From a virus, in the IMG/VR virus record IMGVR_UViG_3300030110_001412, positions 1 through 37,586 of that record: a stretch of 37,586 nt of DNA; one strand, given 5' to 3'. Position numbers and translations under genes: made by a program. Numbering within the stretch: the stretch's first letter is position 1; each line of letters begins with the position of its first letter. The notes beneath the pieces are model-generated. The model worked only from the letters and a program-made list of their open reading frames with translations, had not been told where the DNA came from and searched no databases. Positions 7,563 through 15,924 of this stretch are shown one piece after another.

Positions 7563-9432
7563 GACACATACTCCATCCACATGTTTTACATGTTTCACAA
7601 CCTGACTCCATTACAACTATTGCAGATTCACAGCAATCATAATCCGTGTTGATTCCTGTTTCACCTTTTTCTGTTACATCAACAGGTAACGGAATTTGGT
7701 TTTTCATTTCTTCCTTTTCGTCAGTCCCTTTAACCAAGACTTCTTTCTCCCGACTTCCAGCTCTATAGACTGTGATACCTTTACAACCCAATCTCCAAGC
7801 AGAAAGATAGGCTGATTCAACGTCAGCAATAGATGCTTCATTTGGAAAGTTGATTGTCTTTGAGATACCTGAGTCGCAGTCCTCTTGAAAAGCTGCTTGC
7901 ATTCCAACGTGGTCTTCAGCAGATATTTCTGGAGCTGTGACATATATTTCTTTAGCCCATGGTGGTACATCTTCTCTTGATTCTAAAGAACCTCCCTGAG
8001 ATAGATGCTCCATCAAATCTTCCGAATAGAAATCATTTCTTTTAGCATCTGCCTCAAAATATTTATTTACGTAGTAGAGAGTTTGACCTTCTAAAATATT
8101 TGCTTTTTTCCAAGCTAACGCAAATGTTGGCTCAACACCACTTGATGTATCAGCTAACATTGAAATAGTTCCTGTTGGAGCAACTGTTAATCTACAGGCA
8201 TTTCTGTATTTTTCATCTTCTCCGTAGTTACTATTCTCCCATGCAGGGAACGTTCCTCGTTCTTTAGCTAATTTTATTGATTCTGCATCAGCAGTCTTTC
8301 TAACAAAACTCATGATACTTTTACCTAATTCTCTACCCTCTGTACTATTATACTTAATTCTTAGCTGAATTAGCAGGTCTGCAAAGCCCATAACACCTAA
8401 ACCTATTTTTCTAGTAGCTTTAGTCATTTTTTCTATTTCGGGTGTTGCATATTGATTAGCATCAATTACGTTATCTAAAAAATGTACAGATGTCTTTACA
8501 GTCTTTTCTAACTCTGCCCAATCTACATCATTGTGAGTATCATGAAAAAATTTAGCTAAGTTAATTGAACCTAAATTACATGACTCATTTCCTAAAAGTG
8601 GTTGTTCACCACATGGATTAGTCGCAATCATTTCACCGTATTCTTCTATAACATGATTATCTTCATTTACATTGTCTAGGAATATCATGCCAGGTTCGCC
8701 ATTTCTCCAAGCACCATATATTATTTTATCGAAAACTTCTCTAGCATCTAATTCACCTGCAACTTCTTTTGTATTAGGATTGATTAATGGATATTTTACT
8801 TTAGCTTCAACGGCTTTCATAAAATCAGCATCTACTCCAACAGATATATTAAAGTTGTGTATGTCTCCTTCAACCTTTTTACAGTCAATAAACTCTAATA
8901 TATCAGGATGATATACAGACATAACTGCCATGTTTGCTCCATCTCTCTTACCACCTTGAGTAATCATAGACGACACTCTCGATAGTGTTTGTAGTACTTG
9001 TATTGGACCACATGCGATACCATGAGTAGTTTTTATTCGGTCACCTCTTGGTCGTAACTTAGATAAGGAAAATCCTGTACCCCCACCAAACTTTTGCACC
9101 ATTGCAATATCATGTGCAGTTTTCATAATGTCTTCCATACTATCTTCTAGAGGTAATACGAAACACGCAGACAATGTACCTTGTTCTGTTCCTGCGTTCA
9201 TTAGTGTAGGTGAGTTAGGAATAAATTTTAAATCTTTCATCATCCCTATAAAATCTAATGCTGTTAATGATGCATCAGCATCTATTCTTCCATAGTGGGT
9301 ATCAATTTTTGCTATTGCTATCCCGACTCTTTCAAACATATCATCTGCTGTTTCGATAACTTCGTTTGAATCATTTTTTAAATAGTAGCGACTTTGTGCT
9401 ACAGTTTCTGCTTGTTTTGTTAGTGTCGTCAT
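7552..9432 (-). CDS. nrdJ: Ribonucleotide reductase, class II (adenosylcobalamin-dependent)
   Basis: Reduces ribonucleotides to deoxyribonucleotides using B12 to form the thiyl radical. I choose the ATG at 9432 (AAGGAG 10 nt upstream), giving 626 residues; the frame is open to 9525 but would invade terL. Numbered from 9432: NSPTLMNAG at 73-81, the first thiol Cys at 90, the loop NPCGE at 272-276 (Asn, radical Cys274, Glu276), and the second thiol Cys at 285, 11 residues after Cys274 as in class II enzymes. The C-terminus has a Cys cluster (CETCKTCGWSMC) for re-reduction by thioredoxin-like partners. No separate radical-generating subunit is encoded nearby, as expected for class II. It is embedded in the packaging module. 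Confidence 0.93.
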   Translation of the reverse strand: MTTLTKQAETVAQSRYYLKNDSNEVIETADDMFERVGIAIAKIDTHYGRIDADASLTALDFIGMMKDLKFIPNSPTLMNAGTEQGTLSACFVLPLEDSMEDIMKTAHDIAMVQKFGGGTGFSLSKLRPRGDRIKTTHGIACGPIQVLQTLSRVSSMITQGGKRDGANMAVMSVYHPDILEFIDCKKVEGDIHNFNISVGVDADFMKAVEAKVKYPLINPNTKEVAGELDAREVFDKIIYGAWRNGEPGMIFLDNVNEDNHVIEEYGEMIATNPCGEQPLLGNESCNLGSINLAKFFHDTHNDVDWAELEKTVKTSVHFLDNVIDANQYATPEIEKMTKATRKIGLGVMGFADLLIQLRIKYNSTEGRELGKSIMSFVRKTADAESIKLAKERGTFPAWENSNYGEDEKYRNACRLTVAPTGTISMLADTSSGVEPTFALAWKKANILEGQTLYYVNKYFEADAKRNDFYSEDLMEHLSQGGSLESREDVPPWAKEIYVTAPEISAEDHVGMQAAFQEDCDSGISKTINFPNEASIADVESAYLSAWRLGCKGITVYRAGSREKEVLVKGTDEKEEMKNQIPLPVDVTEKGETGINTDYDCCESAIVVMESGCETCKTCGWSMCHVA

Positions 9433-9446
9433 TTTATTGTTTCTCC

Positions 9447-11111
9447 TTATCCTCTGTGACCACAGTAAATGCAAAGTTTTCTTTCTGGAACCCAAAAACT
9501 TGGGCTGCAAACCATCTCCGTACAATTAGGGTTCGGAGCTTTTTCGCTTGTTACTTCTTTCTGATTAACAGGTTTGAAGTCTAAACTCATCTTTTTCTTT
9601 AACTCTTCTGCACTATTTTCTTCTTGTCCTGAAGGGTCTACTGCGTCTAGCCAATCAGATGCACTACCTAAAGATTCATATCTGTACAAAGTTGTTTCAT
9701 ATGCAGCTTGTAACGCCATAGCAACAGAGAAGAAAGCATCACCATGACCCATAGGGGTTTCAGGAGCTTTTAAGTCATTGCTTACAGAAACAATTTGTTC
9801 TTTTTGTCTAGAGTCTTGAATTAACGTCAACTTGCTTTTACTAACGTATTCTTCAAAGATTTGAGCCATAGTTCGTTTACTCTTCAAAGTAAAGTGCATT
9901 GCGTGCCAAACAGGGTCTAATCCCCTATCTTCAAGCTCACCTCTAGTATTATCTATGTAACCTTTTTCTAAGTCAAAGTTTTTTGCAATATCATTTAGAT
10001 ATTCTATTTGGTCAGAGTAACTCCAACCATCTAACCAAGACTGGTGTACTTGTTCTAACTTCTCCCCTACTCTTCTGAAGATAACTAAATGTGATGGGTG
10101 TCTTTTTTTACCCACGTCAAATCCTGCAAAAAGTTGTTCGTGTTCATCTTTCTTTTTGTAGATGTTTGATGCAGGATGATTCCTAAGAGTTTCATCTTCA
10201 CATTCAGATATTTCTTCTTCATTAAAATAGGCTTCAGTTGCAAAGTGTGGCTGTAGCAAAAACTCTGAAGCGAATGATTTTGGTCGTGCTTCTTGTTGTT
10301 GCAACAACCATTCTTCACTATATAACTCAGGCATTAAGACTCTTCTGTTTGGCACAGGGTCTAGCGCTGGTAATACTCGTGATTTAAATCTATCATCTTT
10401 TTGTAGTTTAGTAAGTAAGTCACCAGGCATCATAGGTGTTCCCAAGACGACAACGGGCACACCCTTCAAAGGAATGAATAAACTTTCCGTCATGAAGTGG
10501 TCTTCTACTTTTGTTATTTGACTTGTGTTTAGTGGATTTTCGGGGTCTCTTAATACGTCATCAGCAATCAATGCTCCGTTAACGTGCATACCTCTTTTGA
10601 AAGAAAACAATCCACCATGCATAATTTCCATAGGTCTTTTATTAATATAATATCTAAATGAATAATCTGCCTTTGGAGAACGATTATCCATCATTGAAGT
10701 TAGAATTGGATTTCTTGAAACTGTTTTATTTATTTCAGATAAATGATATCTTGCCATACCATCACTGTAAGATAAATACAAAACAGAACAATCCCTTGGA
10801 GCTTTTAAAAGTCGCCACACACTAAATGCATGACCCATGATTGTAGATTTGAAATGAAAACGTGGTAATACTGCTACATAGTTTTGTCCTGTCTCCAAAC
10901 ATTCTTCAATATCATCTGCTAATATACCCACATGCCAAGCACCAAAATACTCAGGGTTATCAAAACTCTGTGACCATATGTCTCTAAGAAACTCATAGAA
11001 GCTACCTACATGATACTTCTTCTGTTCAATTAGTCCTGATGCTAATCTTGATATTGCATCGCTATATGTTGTTATTTCATTTTGTTTATTTGTCATCAGA
11101 TGTACTATCAC
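9447..11111 (-). CDS. terL: Terminase large subunit (packaging ATPase and nuclease)
   Basis: Powers DNA packaging and cuts concatemers. The 554 residues show an N-terminal ATPase with a terminase-type Walker A, PRFHFKST at 83-90, and a probable Walker B, LIADD at 181-185. A C-terminal RuvC-fold nuclease follows with acidic residues at D332 (AGFDVGKK), D387 (YIDNTRGE) and D458 (GHGDAF). Length is normal. An unusual tail after about 525 has four cysteines (530, 535, 547, 550), a probable zinc finger. TerS lies immediately upstream and overlaps by 26 nt. The ATGs at 11111 and 11096 are both possible starts, and neither has a strong ribosome site. Confidence 0.92.
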   Translation of the reverse strand: MIVHLMTNKQNEITTYSDAISRLASGLIEQKKYHVGSFYEFLRDIWSQSFDNPEYFGAWHVGILADDIEECLETGQNYVAVLPRFHFKSTIMGHAFSVWRLLKAPRDCSVLYLSYSDGMARYHLSEINKTVSRNPILTSMMDNRSPKADYSFRYYINKRPMEIMHGGLFSFKRGMHVNGALIADDVLRDPENPLNTSQITKVEDHFMTESLFIPLKGVPVVVLGTPMMPGDLLTKLQKDDRFKSRVLPALDPVPNRRVLMPELYSEEWLLQQQEARPKSFASEFLLQPHFATEAYFNEEEISECEDETLRNHPASNIYKKKDEHEQLFAGFDVGKKRHPSHLVIFRRVGEKLEQVHQSWLDGWSYSDQIEYLNDIAKNFDLEKGYIDNTRGELEDRGLDPVWHAMHFTLKSKRTMAQIFEEYVSKSKLTLIQDSRQKEQIVSVSNDLKAPETPMGHGDAFFSVAMALQAAYETTLYRYESLGSASDWLDAVDPSGQEENSAEELKKKMSLDFKPVNQKEVTSEKAPNPNCTEMVCSPSFWVPERKLCIYCGHRG

Positions 11112-11592
11112 TCACCAACGTTTGTAATCTAAGAGCTATCTTATTTATTATTTCTTGTTCAGATATCTCTTCAACTAAAATATTTAAAACTTCTTGCACA
11201 AAGGATAAATTAATCATCCCTTGCATTACTCTACGCTCACCCTCAATTCCTGTTTCTAAGGCTTTAGCTGCTTCACCTGCTCGTATAAATTCTAAACCTT
11301 TTAGTTCATTGACTGCCTTCTTACGAAGAACGTTATAGTCATCTAAATGTTCTATTTGCATTCTGCGAAGTTTTTGTGCTTCACTTTCTATTATCTCTTC
11401 TTTTGCTTTTGTTTCTGCCTCCACTTCCATTTCTTTCCACCCAAATCGTTTAGCCCACTCATAAATAGCAGGCGTAGATATTTTTATGTCATAGGCTTTA
11501 GATAATCTTTCAGAAATCTCTCTTCCAGATTTACCTTCTAAATATAATTCACGAGCATGATTCCTAACTTCATTAGGTATTTTTTTAGGCAT
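11086..11592 (-). CDS. terS: Terminase small subunit candidate
   Basis: This 168-residue protein lies immediately upstream of terL and overlaps it. Residues about 8-52 form a helix-turn-helix region (LEGKSGREISERLSKAY, then PAIYEWAKRFGW), as in many small terminase subunits. A helical, Glu/Lys-rich oligomerisation part follows. The family binds packaging sites and regulates the large subunit. AGGACGGTAGC precedes the ATG. Context, size and HTH agree, but the sequence itself is not distinctive. Confidence 0.78.
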   Translation of the reverse strand: MPKKIPNEVRNHARELYLEGKSGREISERLSKAYDIKISTPAIYEWAKRFGWKEMEVEAETKAKEEIIESEAQKLRRMQIEHLDDYNVLRKKAVNELKGLEFIRAGEAAKALETGIEGERRVMQGMINLSFVQEVLNILVEEISEQEIINKIALRLQTLVSDSTSDDK

Positions 11593-11593
11593 G

Positions 11594-12109
11594 CTACCGT
11601 CCTACATCATAGGCTACGTTAGAAAATCCTTGGTCAGCACTTTGTGATTCAATACTTCCACCAAATGGGGTTCCATTTGATTGTAAGAATTTACTCATGT
11701 CCATTCTTCCTGTTTGATTACTAGTGCCATTAAAACATTGAGGTACTTTTTCTTTAACACCTTTAGAGACAACAGTTTTGAATCTCATAGCAATTTCAGG
11801 TTTTCTAGTTCCACATATACCAACCCAACCTTCATCTTTAGGACCTAGTGGTTTATAGTGTGGGTTGTCAAGCATTGTCCCGATTGTTCTACTAGCTCCT
11901 TTTGGTGTTTCATTATATATACATTTGTAAAAGTCACACCAAACAACTTTAGCGTACTTCTTTTTAAACTCTTCAGCAGTCATTTTTTTCTTCTTACCTC
12001 TTTCGGTAGGAAGACTATCTACTGTTCCTTTAGCAACATATTTCGCCTTTGAATTGAAACGAAATGTTGGCTTATCATTTGCTTTCTTATACCCACTAGG
12101 TACTCCCAT
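11594..12109 (-). CDS. Unknown protein with probable zinc-binding Cys set
   Basis: A 171-residue protein with a basic, Lys-rich N-terminus (20-57). The central domain has Cys58 and Cys63 (WCDFYKC), Cys99 (GICG) and Cys125 (PQCF), spaced like a structural zinc site. The C-terminal 40 residues are polar and probably flexible. AAGGAG lies 10 nt before the ATG. The start overlaps the resolvase gene by 14 nt and the stop lies 1 nt before terS. No family is recognised. Placement next to the terminase genes suggests a role in DNA processing before packaging, which is inference. Confidence 0.7.
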   Translation of the reverse strand: MGVPSGYKKANDKPTFRFNSKAKYVAKGTVDSLPTERGKKKKMTAEEFKKKYAKVVWCDFYKCIYNETPKGASRTIGTMLDNPHYKPLGPKDEGWVGICGTRKPEIAMRFKTVVSKGVKEKVPQCFNGTSNQTGRMDMSKFLQSNGTPFGGSIESQSADQGFSNVAYDVGR

Positions 12110-12560
12110 TTTCTATACTCTCCTTATGTGCATGCAATGCAATACAAGCTGCATCAGCATAATCTTGTTCAGTAAAAATATCTCCCCATTTATTGATAGC
12201 ATATTCCATGATATCTTTTTTGGAAGAGTTCCCATTACCTATTATATCTTTTTTCCAGGTCTTGTTATCTACTAAATAACAAGGTAGACTCTGCTTGTGG
12301 CAAGCTAACTGTATCGCAGTTACCACCGAAGCAATTTGTATAGTTGCTTTCGCATTTTGAATATAGATTGCCTTTTCTATAGCAGTTTGTCTTATATTTA
12401 TTTTACTTATTTCAGTTTGAAATTTATCAAATATTTCAGTCAATCTTGTAGAAAAGTCTGTAGTTGTATACTGAATTTTAAATTTGTTTACTAATCGACA
12501 ACCACTATCAATAATTACAGCGTGTATTCCTTTTGATGAACAGTCCACACCCATATACAT
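12096..12560 (-). CDS. RuvC-like Holliday junction resolvase
   Basis: The 154-residue protein has the RuvC/RNase H-fold layout: first strand with GVDCSSKG (D6), an acidic residue in AIEKAIYIQN (E62), and a C-terminal DYADAACIALHA (D133, D136), matching the four acidic metal ligands of RuvC-type resolvases. Size is close to bacterial RuvC. It would cut branched recombination and replication intermediates so that TerL can package linear DNA. The start overlaps the previous stop as TAATG. It closes the recombination block. Confidence 0.82.
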   Translation of the reverse strand: MYMGVDCSSKGIHAVIIDSGCRLVNKFKIQYTTTDFSTRLTEIFDKFQTEISKINIRQTAIEKAIYIQNAKATIQIASVVTAIQLACHKQSLPCYLVDNKTWKKDIIGNGNSSKKDIMEYAINKWGDIFTEQDYADAACIALHAHKESIENGST

Positions 12561-13036
12561 TATTTCGTAATCCTTAAAGATATAATTCTGCTAATCGTAT
12601 TAAATGCTGTTGTATAAGAAGCCAATAAACCTTCTAGTCTTAAAACTTCTGCTTGAGCTTCCCTTAGTTGATGTGCGTGGTCTTTAAGATTAGGGTTTGC
12701 AGATAAAACTGCACCTTTAACTTGTTCTTTCACCATACGTTTTGCATCAGTATTTTGTTTTACAAATTTATACATAGTTACTGACATGGCTTCATCAAAT
12801 TGGTCTGATAACAATTTTGCTTGAGCTTGTACATCTGATAACGCATATTCTAAATATGACTTATAGTTACCATACATAGTTAAATATTCTTGTAATCCTT
12901 CATTAGTTTGTCGCCATGCTTCAGCAAATTCTAAATGTGGTTTTTCTTCTAAATCCCATTTTAATGAGGGGACATTCATTTTCCTTTCTATTTTTGGATT
13001 TTTAGGTTCTTCATCTAACCAACTCTGTTGTGTCAT
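12560..13036 (-). CDS. Helical protein, possible UvsY-like recombination mediator
   Basis: A 158-residue, mostly helical protein. After a short Lys/Pro-rich N-terminus, about residues 35-158 form amphipathic helices. The middle and end, AVLSANPNLKDHAHQLREAQ and then a helix ending in ISRIISLR, recall the LSAD...AIKSR ending of T4 UvsY, which loads the UvsX recombinase onto SSB-coated DNA. The genome also encodes a RecA/UvsX homologue and an SSB-like protein, so a mediator is expected. The similarity is by eye and weak. The start is coupled to the previous stop as ATGA. Confidence 0.45.
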   Translation of the reverse strand: MTQQSWLDEEPKNPKIERKMNVPSLKWDLEEKPHLEFAEAWRQTNEGLQEYLTMYGNYKSYLEYALSDVQAQAKLLSDQFDEAMSVTMYKFVKQNTDAKRMVKEQVKGAVLSANPNLKDHAHQLREAQAEVLRLEGLLASYTTAFNTISRIISLRITK

Positions 13037-13767
13037 ATTGAATGTCTCCCAAATACTTCACGTGCAACTACATCAGCACATTTGGCTACTTTATTTAAAT
13101 CTAAATCACCATCTGTTCTAACCTTTGTTTCCATATCTATCCAAAAAGCTTTTTTAGGAGATAGGTTTTCTGTAAGAGTTTCTATAACAGATTCTATATT
13201 ATCAGGACCTATACCACCTGCGAAACCACACGTGACTCCTTTATAGGGCATAGGGAATGTGCCTGGTAAAATACCTGCACCTGATGAGGTGTCAAACAGA
13301 TATTGGATGTTTGGAAAATCACCATTGTCTAAGTAATTGTAAATCCATCCGTCATTCACCCCATCAAATTGAAATATAACTTTTTTATTTGATACAGCTT
13401 TTAAAAATTGTTCTAATGTAAATAAAGTCATTTCTGTGTCAGTTACACTTTTCATAACTAATTGAAAATAATTTAATCCGTGAAAATTTAATTGTATTCT
13501 TTGAAACGCATCTAAATTTACTTTACATTTATTTTCTAATGCAACATCTAAATCACTACCACATAGATGTGCAGATAAATTCATTGGGGTTTTTTTTGCT
13601 TCTTCTAATAAATTTCTTACCCAATCTGATGTTGGAAATCTTGACCCACCTGATGATGGAAATAATATACCCCATTCTAAAAATGGATATTCTTCTGATA
13701 ACTGAGACATACCTCTAATGTTTGTTTCATTATCAGCTCCTGTTACTGTCATACGTTCTAATTTCAT
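13033..13767 (-). CDS. TrpF-like TIM-barrel protein lacking the catalytic Cys
   Basis: The second half of this 244-residue protein follows phosphoribosylanthranilate isomerase (TrpF) closely: LFDTSSGAG at 157-165, GFAGGIGPDNI at 181-191, and IDMETKVRTDGDLDL at 210-224, in the order and spacing of the TrpF strands beta 6 to 8. The N-terminus MTVTGADN would align with KICGLT of TrpF, but the catalytic Cys is replaced by Thr, whereas the Asp of LFDT is kept. It is therefore probably not a tryptophan enzyme. The gene sits between two recombination genes, coupled by ATGA at both ends, with AAGGTGAAATT as ribosome site. The true substrate is unknown. Confidence 0.65.
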   Translation of the reverse strand: MKLERMTVTGADNETNIRGMSQLSEEYPFLEWGILFPSSGGSRFPTSDWVRNLLEEAKKTPMNLSAHLCGSDLDVALENKCKVNLDAFQRIQLNFHGLNYFQLVMKSVTDTEMTLFTLEQFLKAVSNKKVIFQFDGVNDGWIYNYLDNGDFPNIQYLFDTSSGAGILPGTFPMPYKGVTCGFAGGIGPDNIESVIETLTENLSPKKAFWIDMETKVRTDGDLDLNKVAKCADVVAREVFGRHSI

Positions 13768-14444
13768 AATTTCACCTTTCTACAATCACAATAAAACTCG
13801 CCTCCACATTGTGTAGGTGGGGCTTTAAGTGACATTATAGCATAACATCTATCTAAAATCTTGCTAAACTTTTCATCATCTTTTTCTACTCTAAAACATT
13901 TTAGTTCTTGAGTGTCTTTACTTTCATATAATACATATCCTGTAGTAATACTTAGTTTGTTTAAGTGTAAATAAGTTTGTGCTTGTATTGAATGAGTTTC
14001 TTGTGGTCCATCTAATTCATCAAATAAAGAACCTTTGATAGATTTTAACTCTACTAACACAGTATTTAGTTTAGGGTGTCTTAAAATAAAATCAATCCTG
14101 CCTGATATTACAGGATTTTCTAATTTACAAGGTACTTCTCTTTTTATTAAAATTCCTAAACGTTCAAAATATTTAGTCATTCTATACTCTAAATAACTAC
14201 CATTATCGAAGATACGTTGGATTCTAGCACTTAGGGGTAACTCAGGTAATAATCCGTTATATGCTAGATATAAATATCTATCACAAGGATTACCAATAAC
14301 AGATGCATGAAACTTACCTTTCATACCACTTCGTTTTTTAGACGTAAGCATATCGTCTAACTTATTAATTAGCCATTTATCTTGTCGTTGCTTTTTTATT
14401 TTTTTTCGTTTTCCAACGGCTCCAATTTGTCTAATGCCTGCCAT
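13764..14444 (-). CDS. Cas4/RecB-like PD-(D/E)XK nuclease with probable iron-sulfur cluster
   Basis: The 226-residue protein has the RecB/Cas4 nuclease core: GRIDF with D118, ELK with E132 and K134, and QAQTY with Q154 and Y158. Four cysteines are placed as in Cas4/AddB-type Fe-S nucleases: C54 (GNPCDRYLYL) before the core, and C213, C219 and C221 near the end. It should be a DNA exonuclease making single-stranded ends. There is no cas1, cas2 or repeat array, so this is a phage recombination nuclease. GAGGAACT precedes the ATG, supporting the long start despite a 49-nt overlap with the preceding gene. Confidence 0.85.
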   Translation of the reverse strand: MAGIRQIGAVGKRKKIKKQRQDKWLINKLDDMLTSKKRSGMKGKFHASVIGNPCDRYLYLAYNGLLPELPLSARIQRIFDNGSYLEYRMTKYFERLGILIKREVPCKLENPVISGRIDFILRHPKLNTVLVELKSIKGSLFDELDGPQETHSIQAQTYLHLNKLSITTGYVLYESKDTQELKCFRVEKDDEKFSKILDRCYAIMSLKAPPTQCGGEFYCDCRKVKL

Positions 14445-14713
14445 AGTTCCTCACATATTTTTTGATGTGTTTTTTCTTTTATGTGTATTATATGTTCCAC
14501 ACCCAACTCATATAATTCACTGTCTCTCTTTCGGTCACGCTTTTTTAAATGTCCATAAACACCATCAGCTTCTATAACAGTTTTTATTTCATCAACATAA
14601 AAATCTACAGTGTATTTACCAAACTCTACTTGATTATCATATCTAAGACCCGTTACATCTAAACATAGTTGAAGTAATTTTTCTTGTTTAGTGTAATCTC
14701 TAGGTAACGTCAT
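14396..14713 (-). CDS. Small Vsr/DUF559-like endonuclease
   Basis: A 105-residue protein with a compact PD-(D/E)XK core: YTVDFYV (D37), then IEADG (E48, D50), then GHLKKRDRKRDSELYELG (H55). This is the arrangement of DUF559 and very-short-patch-repair nucleases, which nick or cut DNA at mismatches or branches. It is wedged between RecA/UvsX and the Cas4-like nuclease and overlaps both, so it probably works on recombination or repair intermediates. The family call is by motif and the substrate is unknown. Confidence 0.7.
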   Translation of the reverse strand: MTLPRDYTKQEKLLQLCLDVTGLRYDNQVEFGKYTVDFYVDEIKTVIEADGVYGHLKKRDRKRDSELYELGVEHIIHIKEKTHQKICEELWQALDKLEPLENEKK

Positions 14714-15647
14714 TCTTTAACTTTTCTAAGAGTGTGGGTTTTGCTACTATGAGTTCTTTTAATCCATTCATACCTTGAGCCTTATCCTCACCAAATGTAT
14801 ACCAAGCCCCTGCTTTTTTTATGATGCCTTGTGTAATTCCATCTCTCATGTAACTTTCAATAACATCAATACCACCATCTACTCTAAATGGTACTATTGC
14901 AGATGACCAATTACTTCCACCTACTTTAGTTTTTCTTAGTCTAACTTCCATATCAAAACCAACTTTTTGAGTTTTATCTTCAGGAGAGTTTAACCAACCA
15001 CTTCGTTTAACTTCTAATAAAAAGTGTGAAAAGAAACCTTGTGCTAATCCACCAGGCATATTTGCTAAAGCAACAGGTCCTATACTAGACCTAACTTGAT
15101 TTATTGCTACAAATGCACTGCCTTGTCTTAAAGAGTTCATTACTTTAGGTAGTGCAGAGTTTACAAATCTTGCTTGCCACGCCATTGGATTAAAACTAAA
15201 GTCTTCGTCAAGATTTTGAGCAGGCACTAATCCTGCAATACTATCTAGTACTATTACATCAATCCCTGCATTCATCATTTCTACAATAGTTTCAAATGCT
15301 TGTTCTCCACTTTCAGGTTGTGACAATAACATTTCACCTGTATCTAATCCACACTTACTCATCCAATTAGCATCCCAAGATAGTTCTGTATCTATCCAAG
15401 CAGCTACACCACCTTCACGTTGTACGTTTGCACATATTTGTGATGCAAGATAAGACTTACCTACATTCGTGGGACCATATATTAAAGTCATTCTTTTCTT
15501 TGGTATACCACCACCCGTTAATTTATCTAGATTAGGAATACCAAATTCTATCCTGTTATATTCAAATACTTCGTCATCACCTTTAACAATGTTTAGTTTT
15601 TTATTACCTAATAATTGGTCAATTGCTTTTTTTCTATTTGTTTCCAT
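14700..15647 (-). CDS. RecA/UvsX-type recombinase
   Basis: The start is set at the ATG at 15647 (GGAGACTTA directly upstream), giving 315 residues; the frame stays open to 15698. Walker A GPTNVGKS lies at 58-65 and Walker B is in IDVIVLDSIAG. The later RSSIGP and the PGG-containing loop correspond to the DNA-binding loops of RecA-like strand-exchange ATPases. Shorter than bacterial RecA and close in layout to phage recombinases. It would catalyse strand invasion for recombination-dependent replication and repair. The nuclease, resolvase, SSB-like and mediator-like genes around it make a complete set. Confidence 0.9.
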   Translation of the reverse strand: METNRKKAIDQLLGNKKLNIVKGDDEVFEYNRIEFGIPNLDKLTGGGIPKKRMTLIYGPTNVGKSYLASQICANVQREGGVAAWIDTELSWDANWMSKCGLDTGEMLLSQPESGEQAFETIVEMMNAGIDVIVLDSIAGLVPAQNLDEDFSFNPMAWQARFVNSALPKVMNSLRQGSAFVAINQVRSSIGPVALANMPGGLAQGFFSHFLLEVKRSGWLNSPEDKTQKVGFDMEVRLRKTKVGGSNWSSAIVPFRVDGGIDVIESYMRDGITQGIIKKAGAWYTFGEDKAQGMNGLKELIVAKPTLLEKLKNDVT

Positions 15648-15924
15648 TAAGTCTCCTTTTCTGCATTGCTTCTGCCCACGCCATGCAAACGGCGGCACAT
15701 TGTATTATTTCTTCGTAAACATGTCCTTCATCATCATCGTACATTGCTCTTGCAACTTCACCAACTTCTTCTATTAATATAACCAACCATCTTTCATCAG
15801 CATGCCCTGATTGGTCACCCCACAATTCGTCCTGTCTAAGTCTTTCATACAATACATCTTCTAAAGCTTGTGCTCTATTTAATTCAGATAAAAAACTTTT
15901 TGCTACTTCTTCTGGAGTGTTCAT
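15634..15924 (-). CDS. MazG-like nucleotide pyrophosphohydrolase
   Basis: The 96-residue helical protein has the pattern of small phage MazG-like all-alpha NTP pyrophosphatases: ERLRQDELWGDQ at about 27-38, DERWLVILIEEVGEVARA at 43-60 with metal-binding E52, E53 and E56, and a second helix EEIIQCAAVCMAWAEA. Enzymes of this kind hydrolyse (d)NTPs or, in some proposals, ppGpp to monophosphates. It overlaps the start of the recombinase gene by 14 nt, and its own start overlaps the previous stop as ATGA. Confidence 0.8.
   Translation of the reverse strand: MNTPEEVAKSFLSELNRAQALEDVLYERLRQDELWGDQSGHADERWLVILIEEVGEVARAMYDDDEGHVYEEIIQCAAVCMAWAEAMQKRRLNGNK

Noticed and set aside
7563-7598. Extended N-terminus of the 7332-7562 gene
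   Set aside because: The extra 12 residues (KHVKHVDGVC...) are the end of the RNR gene read in another frame; the ATG at 7562 has a proper GGAG site.
9433-9525. Extended N-terminus of the RNR
   Set aside because: It would overlap the terL zinc-finger tail; the ATG at 9432 has AAGGAG and a typical start for this enzyme.
13033-13767. Functional tryptophan biosynthesis gene
   Set aside because: The catalytic Cys is replaced and no other tryptophan genes accompany it.
13764-14444. Cas4-like nuclease as part of a CRISPR system
   Set aside because: No cas1, cas2, effector gene or direct-repeat array occurs in the window; the neighbours are phage recombination genes.
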